NCBI RefSeq assembly: GCF_031143425.1 | Contig: NC_090444.1 | Span: forward strand, 1,311,253,324-1,311,317,323 | Reading direction: 5' to 3' | Source of the DNA: Pleurodeles waltl | Lineage: Eukaryota; Chordata; Amphibia; Caudata; Salamandridae | DNA: 64,000 nucleotides | In this document: positions 24,190-36,496 of the stretch, in pieces | Position numbering within the stretch: the stretch's first letter is position 1 | Layout of the letters: every line of letters begins with the position of its first letter | The notes under the pieces: model-generated | Database searches by the model: none | Seen by the model: the letters and a program-made list of their open reading frames with translations, nothing else | Told to the model about the DNA's origin: nothing | Program-made: the position numbers and the translations under genes

Positions 24190-25218
24190 GATTTGAGATG
24201 GGTGGGATTGGGTTTGGGAGGGATGGACTGATTCTTAAGAGGAGTGGGTTTCTTCTTGAGAGGGAGGGGTATGGGTGCTTGCAGGGGAGGCAGGTGTGAA
24301 AGGGGAAGACTTGGAGGTGGAAGGGATGGGTTGGGAGGTGGGTGAGGGTGTCTGGGTTTGGGACAGGGTGGAGGGAACAGGGTAGTGTGATGGGTGTATC
24401 ATTGACTGTTGTGGTGGTGGCAGTGGGTATGCTTGATGTGGTGTGTGTGCGGGTGGGGGTGGTGGCGGTACCTGGGAAAGTGGTGGCTGATGTGTGTGTA
24501 GGTGCCTGTTGAGTGCTTGCAGGTGTGTTTTATGGTGTTTGTGTTTATGTGTGCTGCTCTTATGTGTTGAGGTGGGTACATGCAGATTGGCCTGTGTGAT
24601 TGCGATAGGTAAGGGAATGGGGAATTTGAATTGGGAAGAGGGGCCAGAGGGGGGACAGAAGGTGATGGGTGACTGGCTGCCATCAGTGTGGTGGCTAGAG
24701 CCTGAAAAGATCTTTGTAGGCCAGACATTGCACTATGAATACCTTCCAGGAATGCATTTTTCTGCTGCAGTTGGGTGGGCAACTCCTGGATGGCATTCAC
24801 AATGGCTGTCTGACCCACAGAGATACTCCTTAGGAGGTCAATAGCCTCCTCACTGAGGGAAACAGGGTTAAAAGGGGCTGGGTTGGAGGTGCCTGCGGCA
24901 AACGAAAATCCCACCCTCTTGGGTGAGCAGGCACGGCTAACTGGGTGGGGAGCAACAGGCAGGGTGGCGATAGAACTGGGGGAGGTGGACAAAGACGGTA
25001 CAGGAGTACATACTGATGGGTCCACCACCACTAGGGAGTGGCCAATGGGGGAAGAATCATATGATGATGAGGATGTAGATCCGGTTTCCCCCATGGCACT
25101 CCCCTCACCATCTCGGCCACTGGGTCTTCTGTGTTGGTGGTGTCTTGACCCAAAGTCCCATGGCCAGATGCTTCCCAACTTGGCAGTGCCCTGTCTCCCT
25201 TGCTTCCCTGGGCTGATG
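24190..25218 (-). pseudogene. Harbinger A MYB/SANT-like gene, last exon
   Basis: Minus strand. An acceptor TATTGGCAG precedes 25218; the frame stays open to 24399, and Pro/Lys-rich coding-like sequence continues in another frame to about 24190. An acidic Ser-rich start (GSTSSSSYDSSP) is followed by a conserved block, SEEAIDLLRSISVGQTAIVN near 24840-24780, and then a helical Gln-rich segment (LQQKNAFLEGIHSAM). The tail is rich in His, Pro and Thr. The same order, including SEETIDLLRS, occurs in the Harbinger B homologue, which supports a real protein family. The family partners the transposase and binds transposon ends. The other exons are at about 36497-36603 and in the split exon at 34803-34955 plus about 26930-27022. 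Confidence 0.72.
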
Positions 25219-26929
25219 CTGCCAATACAAAGAGAAAAAGGTCATCACATGTCCATGATCACAATTGAACAATAGTTGTGATTAGCAAATGCTACCATGA
25301 TGTTAAATAGGCTCCAGCAAAAAACTCCACCTAAGTGGCCCATATATGTACCAATTCATATGTATGCATGCCATCTGAACTGTCAACAGTTACCCACCGG
25401 AAAATCAGTATCTCACACAACCACAATTGCATGGCTGAAGTTGTATAATCACAGTAACAATTGAACAAGTAGGAGACCTCATTACTTTCAATGATTTACC
25501 TCATTTAGCATACATCAGTTACCTGTTGTCATACTATAGTAGGCCAATGGCAACTCCATTCTCACAGATCCCACACAAAGTCATGTACACATCTATTTGT
25601 CACATACACAATGACACAACAATAATAAATTATGTTCCCAGAACATACCATGTTGCTGACAACAGTACAATAGCTTGGGAACTGACATGGGAGTACTCAT
25701 GTCACACTGGAAACTGTTCTACAATGCACATTTCACCTAGTGATATTTGTCCAATGGAGTCATGGAGGTAGAACTAATGTTACTCAGATACTCCACACAT
25801 TTGGCATGGAAATGTACACTGTATACAAAATGTACAGTATGTCAGGGAGATATGTCTCTAAACTCCACAACACAATGACACTGCAAGTCTCAGGGAAATC
25901 ACCACTATTGTCTGATACCCCTTACAATGACATACTCTAAGTGCATCATTAGATCCTTTAGACCCTTAGATGTTGGAGACGCACAGAGATTTTCAAGTAC
26001 TTGTAGAAGGCCCTCAACATGTGGCCGAGTTGGAAGCTACATCATTGTCTCAATTCTGGTCATGCAAACCCAAATATCTGTGGATGAATGCTTGTACCCA
26101 AATTCATGTGTTTCTAACATAACTGCAAGTCACTCCATGAAGGAGGCCAACAGTCAGGTTTCAAACTTTCCCCATTTCACATGTGCAAAGCACTTTGATA
26201 CATGATTCTACATCAATGGCATGGAAATGCATATTGTGGGTAAAAACTCTAGGCCTACCCTTCATGTCCCTCATTGCTACCGAAGTTGAAAGTGCCAAAT
26301 TACATGGTATGACTGTGAGGGTATGTGTCTGCCGATAATCAATGGTGACACACTGCTGTTTGTGGACACATGCTGGGATGTAGGCACAAGGAATGTTGGC
26401 AACAGTGATGGCGCATAAATCATGTCAATGGACTTTCCCCAGTTACTAAGGTAAAGTATTGACCTATTGCTGCAGCCCCCAAAAATGTATGCACTGTCAC
26501 ATGTATGATGGCCATCTTCATATTATAGATAGTAATGAGGCATAAGCACTAGTCATACACTGAAGACAAGTAGCCTCTGTGTGACAAAGGCCAATATACT
26601 CATTTCACCAGACACATGGCTGAGGACAGTGATCCATCACTACCTTTCTTTTGGCCTGTAATACTGAGAAGTAGTGGTCTGTTGCATAGAAATTACACTA
26701 ACTACAACAATAACCAGTACTTGATTAATCACTGTACACAGCAATATGTTGTCCCTAGAGAGCAACCTGTTTGTGGATTTGCACACAGTTGTGTCCTAGG
26801 TCTCTGGGTCAATAGGCAGGGCACATCAGTATGCAACACATGACATGTCTACACAAACAATCACTCATCTACTGTGTTACACATGGCTCATCCATAATCA
26901 TCAGGGGGAGCTGTCAGCTATGCTGTCTT
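25219..26929. other. Harbinger A intron-like sequence, nothing else recognised
   Basis: AT-rich sequence between MYB exons. No repeat family, RNA gene or credible coding frame recognised. Confidence 0.4.
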
Positions 26930-27022
26930 CAAACGCCCATCAATGTCTGGGTAGACCACCACCACAATGCAGACCATTAGGGGGGTCTTACGGGCACCCC
27001 GCATACTTTGGGATGACATCCC
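26930..27022 (-). pseudogene. Harbinger A MYB exon 2, 3' part cut off by insertion
   Basis: On the minus strand this continues the MYB exon from 34803 once the 27023-34802 insertion is removed. The joined region (GGGATGTCATCCCAAAG onward) aligns with the corresponding part of the Harbinger B exon at about 32830 (GGGATGGCCTCCCAACG). ATCCC at 27018-27022 is the left target duplication. Confidence 0.7.
27018..27022. repeat. Target-site duplication ATCCC, left of element S
   Basis: ATCCC precedes TATAGGAA. The same ATCCC follows TTCCTACA at 34803-34807. Confidence 0.8.
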
Positions 27023-30000
27023 TATAGGAATATATATTCTTTCTTGGCATGGTTACCCCATTTTCTGCTTGTTGTCAGTGTGTTTGACTGTGTCTACTGG
27101 GATCCTGCTGACCAGGAGCCCAGTAGTTTTGCTCTCTCCTGCAAACTGTACCTTCCCCCCCCCCCCACAATTGGCATACTGTTCCCCCCATGTAAGTCCC
27201 TAGATACCTAGGGCTTTGGGTTTCTGGGGGATCCCTATTGGCTGCAGCAGTTATTCTAACACCCATAGGAAGCCCATGTAAAGAGTTCTGCATGCACCTG
27301 CTTTCACTACAGGTCACTGCACCATGCCACTGTAAGTCACCCCTATGGAAGGCCCTCTCAGCCCAAAGGGCAGGGTGCAGGTACCTGTGTGTGAGAGCAC
27401 CCTTGCACTAGCAGAGGTGCCCCCACAAACTCCAGATCCATTTTCCTGGACTTTGTGAGTGCGGGATGCAATTTTACGTGTGTAATGGACATAGGTCACT
27501 ACCTATGTCCAGCTACATAATGGTAGCTCCGAACTTGTGCATGTTTGGTATCAACCATGTCGGAATCATACCCCAATACTGTTGGAAGTATTGGAAGTAT
27601 GATTCTGCGCACTCTGGGGGCTCCTTAGATGACCCCCAGCATTGTTACCACCAGTGTTACAGGGTTTTCCGGGCAGCCCAAGCTGCTGCCACCCCTCAGA
27701 CAGGTTTCTGCCCTCCAGCTGCTTGATTTGATCAAGCCCAGGAAGGCATAACAAAGGATTTCCTTTGGGAGAGAGAACTAACACCCTCTTCCTTTAGAAA
27801 AATGATATGACTAGCTTGGGAGGGGTAGCTTCCCCAAGCCACTGGTGTGCTTTGAAGGGTACATTTGGTGCCCTTCATGCATAAACCAGTCCAGACTGGT
27901 TCAGGGATCCCCCAGTCTCTGCTCTGGCGCGAAACTGGACGATGCAAAGGGGAGCGATAACTCCCCTGTCCATCACCACCCCAGGGGTGGTGCTCAGAGC
28001 TCTTCCAGTGGGTCCCTGGGTTTTGCCATCTTGTTTCCAGGGCTGGCAGGGAATTCTGGGTGTATTTGAGGGGCCAGTCTAGGCAGGTGATGGCAGAGCC
28101 CCCTTCTGATAGGTGCTTACCTGGTTAGGTGACCAATCCCCCTTTCAGGGCTATATAGGGTCCTCAGATTCAGCAAGCAAGACTCCAGCAGGATTCCTCT
28201 GCAACATCCACTTCAACTTCTGGCTGCTGGAACTTAGACTGGACCCTCCAGGAACCGACAATGCTGCAACCAACAAAGAAAGACTCTTCTGCAACATTGT
28301 TTCCACGACTCCTGCCAGCTATGCAACATTTCCCCAGATGTGTATCCTCAGAGACAGCAACTCTTCAGCCTTCAGGAGTTACTCCCCTTCAACCGCAGAC
28401 ACCTACAGCAAACGATGTTCAACTTTGGTGGAGGTAGGCCTTTGCCTTCCCACCGGGGGCAGTAGTGCCCAGCGTCTTTTGCAGTTGCAAAGACTTGTTG
28501 GCATCTCCTCCAAGAGATCGTAAGGCTACGTGCAGCTCCAGCCCCCTGCACTCCTTCTTACAAAACATAGCCTCCTGTGCGGTTCTCCGGCGGTGTGGGA
28601 TCCTCTTTTGTAGTGCTGCATGGGCTCCTTCTGTGACTCCTGTATCCCCGTTCTGTAGGACTCCTCTGGGTGTTGCCCCTGTGGACTCTCTGTGACCCTG
28701 CAGGTTCCCTGTGACTCCCCCTCCTGGGTTGAGTCCTCCTGGACCTTGCTGGTCCCCGGCAGCACCACTTTTCCACTAACCACTGGTTTGTTTTGGCCAA
28801 GGCTTGTTGGTGGAATTCCTGCACTGACATCCATCTGCAATCTTTATTCCAGCGTGGGACATCTTCTGCATCCTTGAGGAACTCTTCTCCAGCTCCAGGG
28901 CTGCAGTGCTGACCTGTTCTGCATCACAGTCGACCAACTCCTGCAAGTACAGCTGGGTAGGTAGTAGCTCCTACTCCTCTTGGACTCCACTGTGACTCTT
29001 GGACTTGGTCCCCTCTCTCCACAGATCTTCTTCTTCAGGAATCCACCACTAGTTAGTTGCAGTCTTGTCTGGGTGTCTTCTTTTCTTCTTTTTGGGTGGT
29101 TTGGGGAAAATCCAGAGGTTTACTCCTGCTTTCCTGGTCACTGGGGGGTACTGTGTTACTTACCTCTGTCCTCTACACATTCTACTTACCTATGTGGGGG
29201 TCCTGTGTTTGCATACCATTTTTTTAGTATATGGTTTGTGCTCCCCCTAGGGACAATATTGGTTATTGCTATTTGCACTGTTTTCTAACCTTTTGTATGC
29301 CTATTACTGAATACTAGTGTATACATTTGGGCCCTCATTACAACCCTGGTGGTCGGTGTTAAAGCGGCGGTAATACCGCCAATAGGCTGGTGGAAAAAAA
29401 ATGGAATCACGACCATGGCAGAAACCGCCAACATAGACAGCCACTATAACACTCTGACCGCCACGGCGGTAGAAACAAACACCACAGCGGTAACCACCAA
29501 CAGACAGGCGGAGGACAAAGTACCGCCCACCGTATCACAACGGGCCTATCCTCCACCTTTTCCGGGGTGGAACCAACGCTCTCAAAAGCATGGGGGAAAC
29601 AGTACACAGAAGGGAAAACACTCACCTCTCGGCACCCAACGAGGAACCAGGATGCCATGGAGCCCGAACTACAGGTGTTACCAATAGTGGTCTGCCTCCT
29701 GCTCTATCAGGAGCAGGACAGACGCTGTCGACGACCATGGTGAGTACTGCACCTACAACATGGGGGGAGGGAAAAGAGAGTGACACACACATGCAACACG
29801 CAATACGCCCACCCACTCCCTCACCCACAACAACATACACACAAATACATGCAGCAGCATTACATACTGTATACACCCCCCAACCCCTGGAAGAATGCAA
29901 GGACAAAAGGAAATGATTGTAACAAATGTAATCATGAAAAATCTGATAGTGAAAGTTAAAAATTCTGTATATGCAAATGTGTACACCAACTACACAAGTC

Positions 30001-30199
30001 TGGATAGTGTACCAATCATTGTCCGTGGACCAGTGGTCCCAAAATGCATGGGCGAAGCCCATACAAGATACCTGACTCAAAACGGAGAGAACACTGCTGG
30101 GGCATCTGATCGAAAATAAACAGGCACCTCCGAGGGAAGGGAAGGGGGGGCACCTCAGCCAGATGAACGCACAACGTCACTGCTGCACGAGGGGGCTTC

Positions 30200-30655
30200 A
30201 TGCCCACTGCGTTGTCCTGGGGACTGCAAAGCCACAGTCTCTCAAGTCGTTCCAGTGGCTGGTTTGCCCACTGCTTTATCCTGGGGAGTGCAAAGCCACA
30301 GTCTCTCAAGTCGTTCCAGTGGGTGGTTGGCCCACTGCTTTATCCTGGGGAGTGCAAAGCCACAGTCTCTCAAGTGGATAACAGTCTCCACTGGTTATTG
30401 AGGGGGCCTGGTGCCCAGAGTGCTTCATCCTGCCAAGGACTGATGTAGTGGATGTCAATCTCCACTGGTTCTGGAGGGGGCCTGGTGTCCAGAGTGCTTC
30501 ATCCTGCCAAGGACTGAGGTAGTGGATGTCAATCTCCACTGGTTCTGGAGGGGGCCCGGTGCCCAGAGTGCTTCATCCTGCCAAGGACTGAGGTAGTGGA
30601 TGTCAATCTCCACTGGTTCTGGAGGGGGCCTGGTGCCCAGAGTGCTCCACATGCA
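30200..30655. repeat. Two adjacent minisatellites inside Harbinger B
   Basis: About three 64-bp units (30200-30380, marker TGCAAAGCCACAGTCTCTCA) are followed by about four 74-bp units (30385-30655, marker AGAGTGCTTCATCCTGCCAA). The two unit types share CCACTGGTT/CCAGTGG-like pieces, so one may derive from the other. Units within each block are nearly identical. Confidence 0.88.
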
Positions 30656-30807
30656 GTGTGGCCGGTTCCATTTCCTCACCTGGGTGTGTGTGCCACGAGA
30701 TTGCCTAGGAACAGGTAGCATGGTACGCCATCCAGGCAGAGACATACCCCACACTGCTGTGGCTTCGCCTTCCACCTGCAGGTGCAAACAGTGATGGAAG
30801 TCATGCC

Positions 30808-32430
30808 TCATGGAAGCTGGGCAGGGTCCAGGAAGTTTCCTCCAGCCTCGGACAACTGACCACTGGGGATGGTAGCCATGTCAGCGGTGGTGCCACTGTC
30901 CGAGCACGCCGCGGGGCTGGTGGCGGTGCTTGCGGCGGTGTCTGTGGCGGTGGTGCTGGAGGTGGTGCATGGGTCAGCACCTCTTGAGGGACACAGCAGG
31001 GCGTCTCCTGCAGCCTCGGATAGATGCCCACCGGGGAAGATGCTGGGGACTGTTGCTGATGCTGCAGACGTGCCGGTGGCTGTGCAGGTGGCGGTGCAGG
31101 TGGTGGGGCAGGTGGCGGGGCAGGTGGCGGTGCTGGTGGCGGGACAGGTTGTGGAGTCGTGGCACACTGGCAGCCCTGATGGGTGGCGCACTTGATGACC
31201 CCACAGTTGCTGGCACTACTGTGCCTGGGGATTTGGTGGCTGAGGTCCTGGGCTGGGACCTGGAAAGCCTGGCCCTAGCGGAAGGATGGGGGGGTGAAGG
31301 GAAGAGGTCAAGGTTTGCCAGGAAATGTTTTTTAGACACACTGGGACGGGAAGATGGAGGGGGTTTGGGAGTGGAGGAAGAGGTAGTGGTTGTAGGAGGT
31401 GTACGTTTGCTGAATTTGGGTGAAGGTGCATGGGCCGGAGGCTGTTGTGAGGTGGATGGCTGTTGGGTGTGTGTGTGCCTGCGGTTGTGTAGTTTGGGAG
31501 GAGGGCTCACAGACACACTGGGAGAGGACACTGGGGATGTGTGCATGGTAGCGGGGGTGATGATTGCACGTGAGCGGTGCGTGGTGATGGACGTGCTGGT
31601 GATGGAGGTAGTGGCTGAGGATGTAGTGCATGCAGGTGTGAGTGGAGACGAGACAGGGAGGGAGGAGGAGGACGTGGAGGAGGGGAACACAGTGGAGGCA
31701 GTGGATGTTGCTGTGTCTGCATGGGGATGGTGCTTGTGTGAGTGCTTGTGGGATGTGTGGTGCTTATGTTTGCCATTTTGAGTCTTGTGTGTTGATGAGT
31801 GTGCATGCTGGTCTGATGGTGTGCTTGGGATAGACTGAGGTACAGGAGATTGGGTCTGGGTAGAAGAAGCTGGAGGGGGGAGGCTGGTCACAGGGACAAT
31901 GCTGCCATCAGTGCTGAGGCCAGAGCCTGAAATGCTCTCTGTTGGGCCGCCTGCCCAGAATGAATGCCCTCCAGGTATGCATTTGTTTGTTGCAAATGCC
32001 TCTCAACACCCTGGATGGCATTCAAAATGGTAGATTTCCCAACAGTGAGGGATCTCAGGAGGTCAATAGTCTCCTCACTGAGGGCAGCAGGTCTGACTGG
32101 GGCAGGGCCTGAGGTGCCTAGGGCGAAGGAGATGCCCACCCTCCTTGGTGAGAAGGCACAGGACACACGCTGAGGGTCTGCTGGGAGGGCGGTGCTGGTA
32201 GAGGGGGTGGCGGCTGTACCTCATGATGCGGTGGGCACAGAGGTGCCCGCCACTGCAAGGGAGCTCCACGAAGGGAGCTCCCCTCAGAGGAGGAGTCGCT
32301 GTCCCCGTCGTGGAGCTCCCCTCGTCCTCTGTCCCACTGGTGGCTTCAGACTCCGTTGCTTCACCCTCCAGGGCCAAGTGGGTTGCAGCTCCCTCCTGCT
32401 CCGGTGCCACTGCTCCTCTGCCAAATGATG
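30808..32430 (-). pseudogene. Harbinger B MYB/SANT-like gene, exon 3
   Basis: Minus strand, acceptor GTGCAATAG before 32430. An acidic Glu/Ser/Thr-rich opening (EGEATESEATSGTEDEG) leads, with a frame change, to RRVGISFALGTSG and SEETIDLLRSLTVGKSTILN near 32090-32030. A helical LQQTNAYLEGIHSGQAAQ segment and AFQALASALMAA follow. One further frameshift near 31890 leads into a long Ser/Thr/Pro/His-rich tail (to about 30974), then alanine/threonine-rich low complexity toward 30808. The helical block is shared with Harbinger A. Probably partner of the transposase; now frameshifted. Confidence 0.7.
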
Positions 32431-32757
32431 CTATTGCACACAAGAACAGGGAGACAAAACAAAAAGGGGGGGAAAGACAGAAGAAAAACATGTTCAGTAC
32501 ATGCAACACCACTACCTTTGGTGGACACAACACACAGGGGGCAGCCTTCTCAACTGCGCGATGCACTAACAATTCCTGGCAAATTCACATGCCCATGGGG
32601 GGCTATTACCATTAGTGGGGTTGGGGTGCCACAGAGCCTGCCTGACAAGGGACCTTGCCTACCGAGTCCGCCCTGGCCTAGGGGAACCCACTGCCCACCT
32701 CCCCCACCCAGACACCTCGTAATGCGTGCTGAGTCAGCTGAATTAGAGTGTACTCAC

Positions 32758-33012
32758 CCCCTGTGGCTGCTGTGATGCCCTCAAGCACCCATCCTACTCC
32801 AGATAGGCGGACATCAAGGGGGTCATGGTGCGAAGGGCACCCCTTCCACGTTGGGAGGCCATCCCCAGCTGGGCCTCCGCTGTCTTCTTACTCCAGCGGC
32901 GCAGGTCCTCCCATCTTTTACGCCAGTGGGGGCTCCGTCTGTGGTAGAACCCCAGGGTCCGGACGTCCTTGGCGATGGCACGCCAAATACCCTTCTTCTG
33001 GTGGGCGCTGAC
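32758..33012 (-). pseudogene. Harbinger B MYB/SANT-like gene, exon 2 (DNA-binding)
   Basis: Minus strand, acceptor TTTCCTCTAG before 33012, donor GTGAGT after 32758. It encodes the trihelix/MYB-SANT fold: VSAHQKKGIWRAIAKDVRTL, then WRKRWEDLRRWSKKTAEAQL with its regularly spaced tryptophans, then MASQRGRGALRTMTPLM. This fold binds transposon termini in PIF/Harbinger systems. Exon phase matches exon 1, whose coding ends with GPPDKQ. Confidence 0.8.
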
Positions 33013-33209
33013 CTAGAGGAAAGGTACAGGAGGAAAGGAAATTACTCACCCGTCCGGACCGTCATACTCATTGCCCACCAGTTCCCACCCATGCCCTGAT
33101 GCACATACACTCACCATCCGCACATGCAGACCTCAGCCCCCCCACGTATCTTGCATTCACACCCCTCAAAACAGGCATTGCCCATGCAGCATGCTCACAG
33201 TGTACTCAC

Positions 33210-33323
33210 CTGTTTGTCTGGAGGACCGTACAGTTGCGAGTACTGGGGGGGGACCCCATCCACCAGTTTCTCCAACTCCTCAGAAGTGAAGGCAGGGGCC
33301 CTTTCCCCAGACACTGTAGCCAT
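33210..33323 (-). pseudogene. Harbinger B MYB/SANT-like gene, exon 1
   Basis: Minus strand. ATG at 33323 opens MATVSGERAPAFTSEELEKL, which aligns with the start of such MYB-like proteins. One frameshift follows. The last codons read QLYGPPDKQ before donor GTGAGTAC at 33209. The start lies 492 bases from the divergent transposase start at 33816, which suggests a shared promoter region. Confidence 0.75.
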
Positions 33324-33815
33324 CGTCGCTTCCAGACACAGGTCACAGCAGCACTTGCAGTGTAGGTCCTCTCCTGTTGAAGATCAGGTATCAAGTGTGG
33401 GAACAGGTAGAAAATGGTGGTCACGTCCGCGGCGGTGCATACCGTGACCGCCAGCATACGGCTCCTGGGACCCAAAGGGCCCAATGTTAACCAATGCTGA
33501 ATTGCGCTGCGGTCTTCGACCGCCCACCGCGACAGTGTACAACGCCAGCGCAGTTACCTCATTTCCCCTTGTCCCACCTTACAGGTCAGGCAGCCGCCAC
33601 TGCAGGGGGCCACATGGGATGGAAAAAAACGGTGTCACACCTATCTAGGCTGGGAATACAGGCAGATATCGGCACATTGCAAATTACCAACGTTTCAGCA
33701 AATAATGCATTGCGATACCTCTGTGTTGGATTACCCTCTGCTCGCTGTTCTCCTCCATAGGGCACGTCTGCTGGGGCATCCTTCGGTGTACAGACCCCTG
33801 GTGGATCTGTTGACA

Positions 33816-34378
33816 ATGGAAGAGAGACACATCATAATCACATACAGACTTGATTGTGCAACAATCCTGGAACTGTGTGCCTAGTTGGAGCCAGACCTGA
33901 TTTTAGATATCCGCCATTCCACAGGAATGCCCCCTCTAGTGCAGGTTCTGTCTGTACTCCATTTCCATGCCAGTGGGTCTTTTCAAACAACTGTGGCCAT
34001 GGCATCAGGGATGTCCCAGCCAATGTTCTCTAATGTCTCGTCCAGAGTGTTATCTGCCCTGCTGAAACACATGCGCAGCTACATCTTTTTCTCTCAGGTG
34101 CAGGATTTGCCCACAGTGAAAGGTGACTTATCCCCAACATCATCGGTGCAATTGATGGTACACATGTGACATTTGTTGCCCCCGCAGGAATTAACAGGTG
34201 TACAAAAAACGGAAAAGCTACCATTCGATGAATGTGCAGATGGTGTGTTTGGCAGACCAGTACATCTCCCATGTGAATATCAAGTATCCTGGCTCAGTGC
34301 ATGACGCTTACATTTTGAGGAATAGCAGCATCCCTTATGTGAGGCGCCAACTCCAGAGGCACCGTGTCTGGCTAATAG
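33816..34378 (+). pseudogene. HARBI1-like: Harbinger B transposase, exon 1 only
   Basis: HARBI1-type DDE nuclease, which cuts and joins transposon ends. ATG at 33816, then LDCATILEL, a stop (TAG) after about 22 codons, and the conserved N-terminal helical domain (FQTTVAMASGMSQPMFSNV). The first catalytic Asp is in AIDGTHV at 34154-34156. After a frameshift comes KSYHSMNVQMVCLADQYISH, then the second Asp in SVHDAYIL near 34292. The exon ends at VWLIG with donor GTGAGG at 34379, the same splice position as in Harbinger A. The downstream exon with the catalytic Glu is absent: only ~90 bases separate the donor from the right terminal repeat. Confidence 0.82.
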
Positions 34379-34802
34379 GTGAGGCCAAGGTCCCAACACA
34401 GTTGACATAGGTGTCTGGGTATGGGGTTTTCCCTAAGGGTTAGTGTGTGTCTAACAAAAGCGAGATTTACCGCCAGGATTGTAATGAGGGCCTTAGTGTA
34501 TTACTTACCACCTATTGGAGGGTTGCCGTTCTAGTGATTTGTGGTATAGTTTCCAAAAATAAAGTACTTTTATTTTTGTATAAATTAGTGTTTTCTTTCA
34601 TGTGTGTAAGTGCTGTGAGACTACAGAGGTATTGCATGGGCCTTGCATGTCTCCTAGATAAGCCTTGGCTGGCCATCCACAGCTACCTCTAGAGAGCCTG
34701 GCTTCTAGACACTGCCTAGACTTCACTAAGAGGGTATACCTGGACCTGGTATAAGGTGTAAGTACCTTCGGTACCCACCACACACTAGGCCAGCTTCCTA
34801 CA

Positions 34803-34955
34803 ATCCCCAGCTCAACCTCAGCGATCTTCCGAACCCAGCGTCTCGGGCCTCCCACCTCTTCCAACAGTGGACACTCCGCTGGCTATTGACCCCCAGGGTC
34901 TGCACCTTCTTGTTGATGGCTCTCTATAGCTCTTTTTTCTGATGGGGATTGACCT
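34803..34955 (-). pseudogene. Harbinger A MYB exon 2, 5' part
   Basis: Minus strand, from about 34955. It encodes a decayed MYB-SANT core with recognisable HQKK, RAINKKVQTLGV, and HCWKRWE followed by an EVELG-like stretch. The exon is broken at 34803 by element S, with target duplication ATCCC at 34803-34807, and resumes at 27022. A stop already lies in the HQKK region, so the gene may have been dead before or after the hit. Confidence 0.72.
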
Positions 34956-36496
34956 TCATGGATGCAAAAGACAAATCAAGAGATCACAATCACAAGTTTT
35001 GTCACAAATGGTTGAGTCACATATATGCCAGAAACAGCAAGCTAGAACTTTTCAATTTGTTAACACTCCACAAGTATGAAACACGCAAATCCATCAGTAC
35101 AGGGTCATGACTACAGACATATGTATTAGCATCTGCAGGTTAACCCACTACCCTGCTCATGGCCTACAATGACTAAGCAAGCTTACTGACATCAGGTAGC
35201 CCCTGATCCAGCAACCTGTATTGTGATGTGAGCCACAATGAAACACTACACACCTATGTGGCTTCTGAAGATTAAACACCTTAGGTTTCAATGGACCAAC
35301 ACTTTCACACTGGCATTGTGGGTACAGAAGGTGTCTTCCTTGTCCATGTGTGGACATGTGGAGTAAGAAATGCAGACTCATACAACTTCAGGTGGTGGAT
35401 TCTGTGGTATGTACCTCCACCACATAACAGTCTTTTGGACATATGTGTCTATCCTACAGAGAAGGCATCCAACATACAAAGGCATGCATTGCACAGTTTC
35501 TGCTATGTGACCAAGCTACATAGTGACATATCATGTCCTTCCAGCAATCAACACACTGTCTGTACTGTAGGACTGTCATGTATGCAATAAGCCTGCACAG
35601 GACAAATATGACCTGTGTCAAGGTGACAACAGAACTGTGGGAGAAAGGGGCCCGTCATAAGTCTAAGAAACACATTGAAAACAATGTAAAATGCTCATTT
35701 GGACTAGTTTAATGATTTAACTCTGTACCCGTTCCTAATCTATTTAAAGGAATGAGGCATTCAAGGCAGGTGTTGCCACTAAAGCATCATCTTGTCCACA
35801 TGCCAGGATTTGTCAGGGTACAGGAAGTGGGCACCGTGCCACAGTTGCATAGCCGTGGTGACAATCCTACAGCCTGCACTAGGTCTCATAAGGGGAGATA
35901 CATTTGACAGGCCCTGGTCTCTGCAGTCTGAGCATACAGAACCTACATGACACTACATTCCCATCAGTTTCATGCATGACAGTACATCATGTGGCCATCA
36001 GCAATTTGGCATGTGGCATGTGTGGCAACCTGAAGGGCACAGAGTGTCATGGCATGCCTTCCACAACACAGTTTAGCAAGGCCAGATGTGGTTTGAAAGA
36101 TCTGTGGCACTATACACATTGCTCACATGATTCTCAAATGACTCAGACAACATACATATACAGCTCATGCTGTAGTGCACTTACATGTTGTCCAACATTT
36201 ACTACAACCAAGAGGAAAGAGATGTCATTGGATGGCAGTAATCTCTACTTACCTAATTATGCACATCCAACATAAGGATGATCTAGGACCCCAAAAATAT
36301 CGCAAAACTCAATATGACTGAACTTAACATATGGTACTGGACACCAATACCTACATATTCAACATCCTACTGAAGCCACACAGCCTGCAACAACAGGTAC
36401 ACAAGAAGTCTAACTGAAACACAGGGGCAAATTGTAGCCTGTGAGGAGGAAAAGGACGGTGAAGTACAGAGAAAACTGTGACAATGAGATACGTAC
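34956..36496. other. Harbinger A first intron, nothing else recognised
   Basis: Between MYB exons 1 and 2. No repeat family, RNA gene or credible coding frame recognised. Confidence 0.4.

Larger units (their letters stand above)
29330..34492. mobile_element. Harbinger element B, internally deleted
   Basis: Left terminus GGCCCTCATTACAACC at 29330; right terminus, reversed, GGCCCTCATTACAATCC ending at 34492. Flanks are TTG and TTA, a mutated 3-bp duplication of the TWA type used by Harbinger. Joining the flanks restores the host element sequence. Contents are GC-rich subterminal foldbacks (29340-29560), minisatellites (30200-30655), a minus-strand spliced MYB/SANT gene and a plus-strand transposase first exon. 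The transposase's second exon is deleted, so B would depend on another source. A related fragment lies at 54329-55025. Confidence 0.88.
27023..34802 (+). mobile_element. LTR-like element S (~2.6 kb), split by Harbinger B
   Basis: Bounded by a 5-bp duplication (ATCCC) and by short inverted ends, TATAGGAA at the left (family consensus TGTAGGAA, seen at 8091) and TTCCTACA at the right. This TG...CA style with a 5-bp duplication fits a solo LTR or a non-autonomous LTR element. The element proper is 27023-29329 plus 34493-34802, about 2.6 kb. AATAAAGTA near 34558 could be its polyadenylation signal. No retroviral gene is inside. A second copy, reversed and partial, is at 6647-8091. Confidence 0.8.

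Noticed and set aside
24399..25178. Independent host gene with a Ser-rich N-terminus
   Set aside because: The core matches the Harbinger B MYB exon in order and sequence, so it is a transposon exon.
30930..31781. 283-residue plus-strand open frame rich in Gly, Val, Trp and Arg
   Set aside because: Lies opposite the Ser/Thr/His-rich tail of the Harbinger B MYB gene and in GC-rich repeats; no start context or domain.
27023..34802. Element S as a DNA transposon with 8-bp inverted ends
   Set aside because: The 5-bp target duplication and TG...CA ends fit an LTR better; no transposase-type longer terminal inverted repeat seen. Still not certain.
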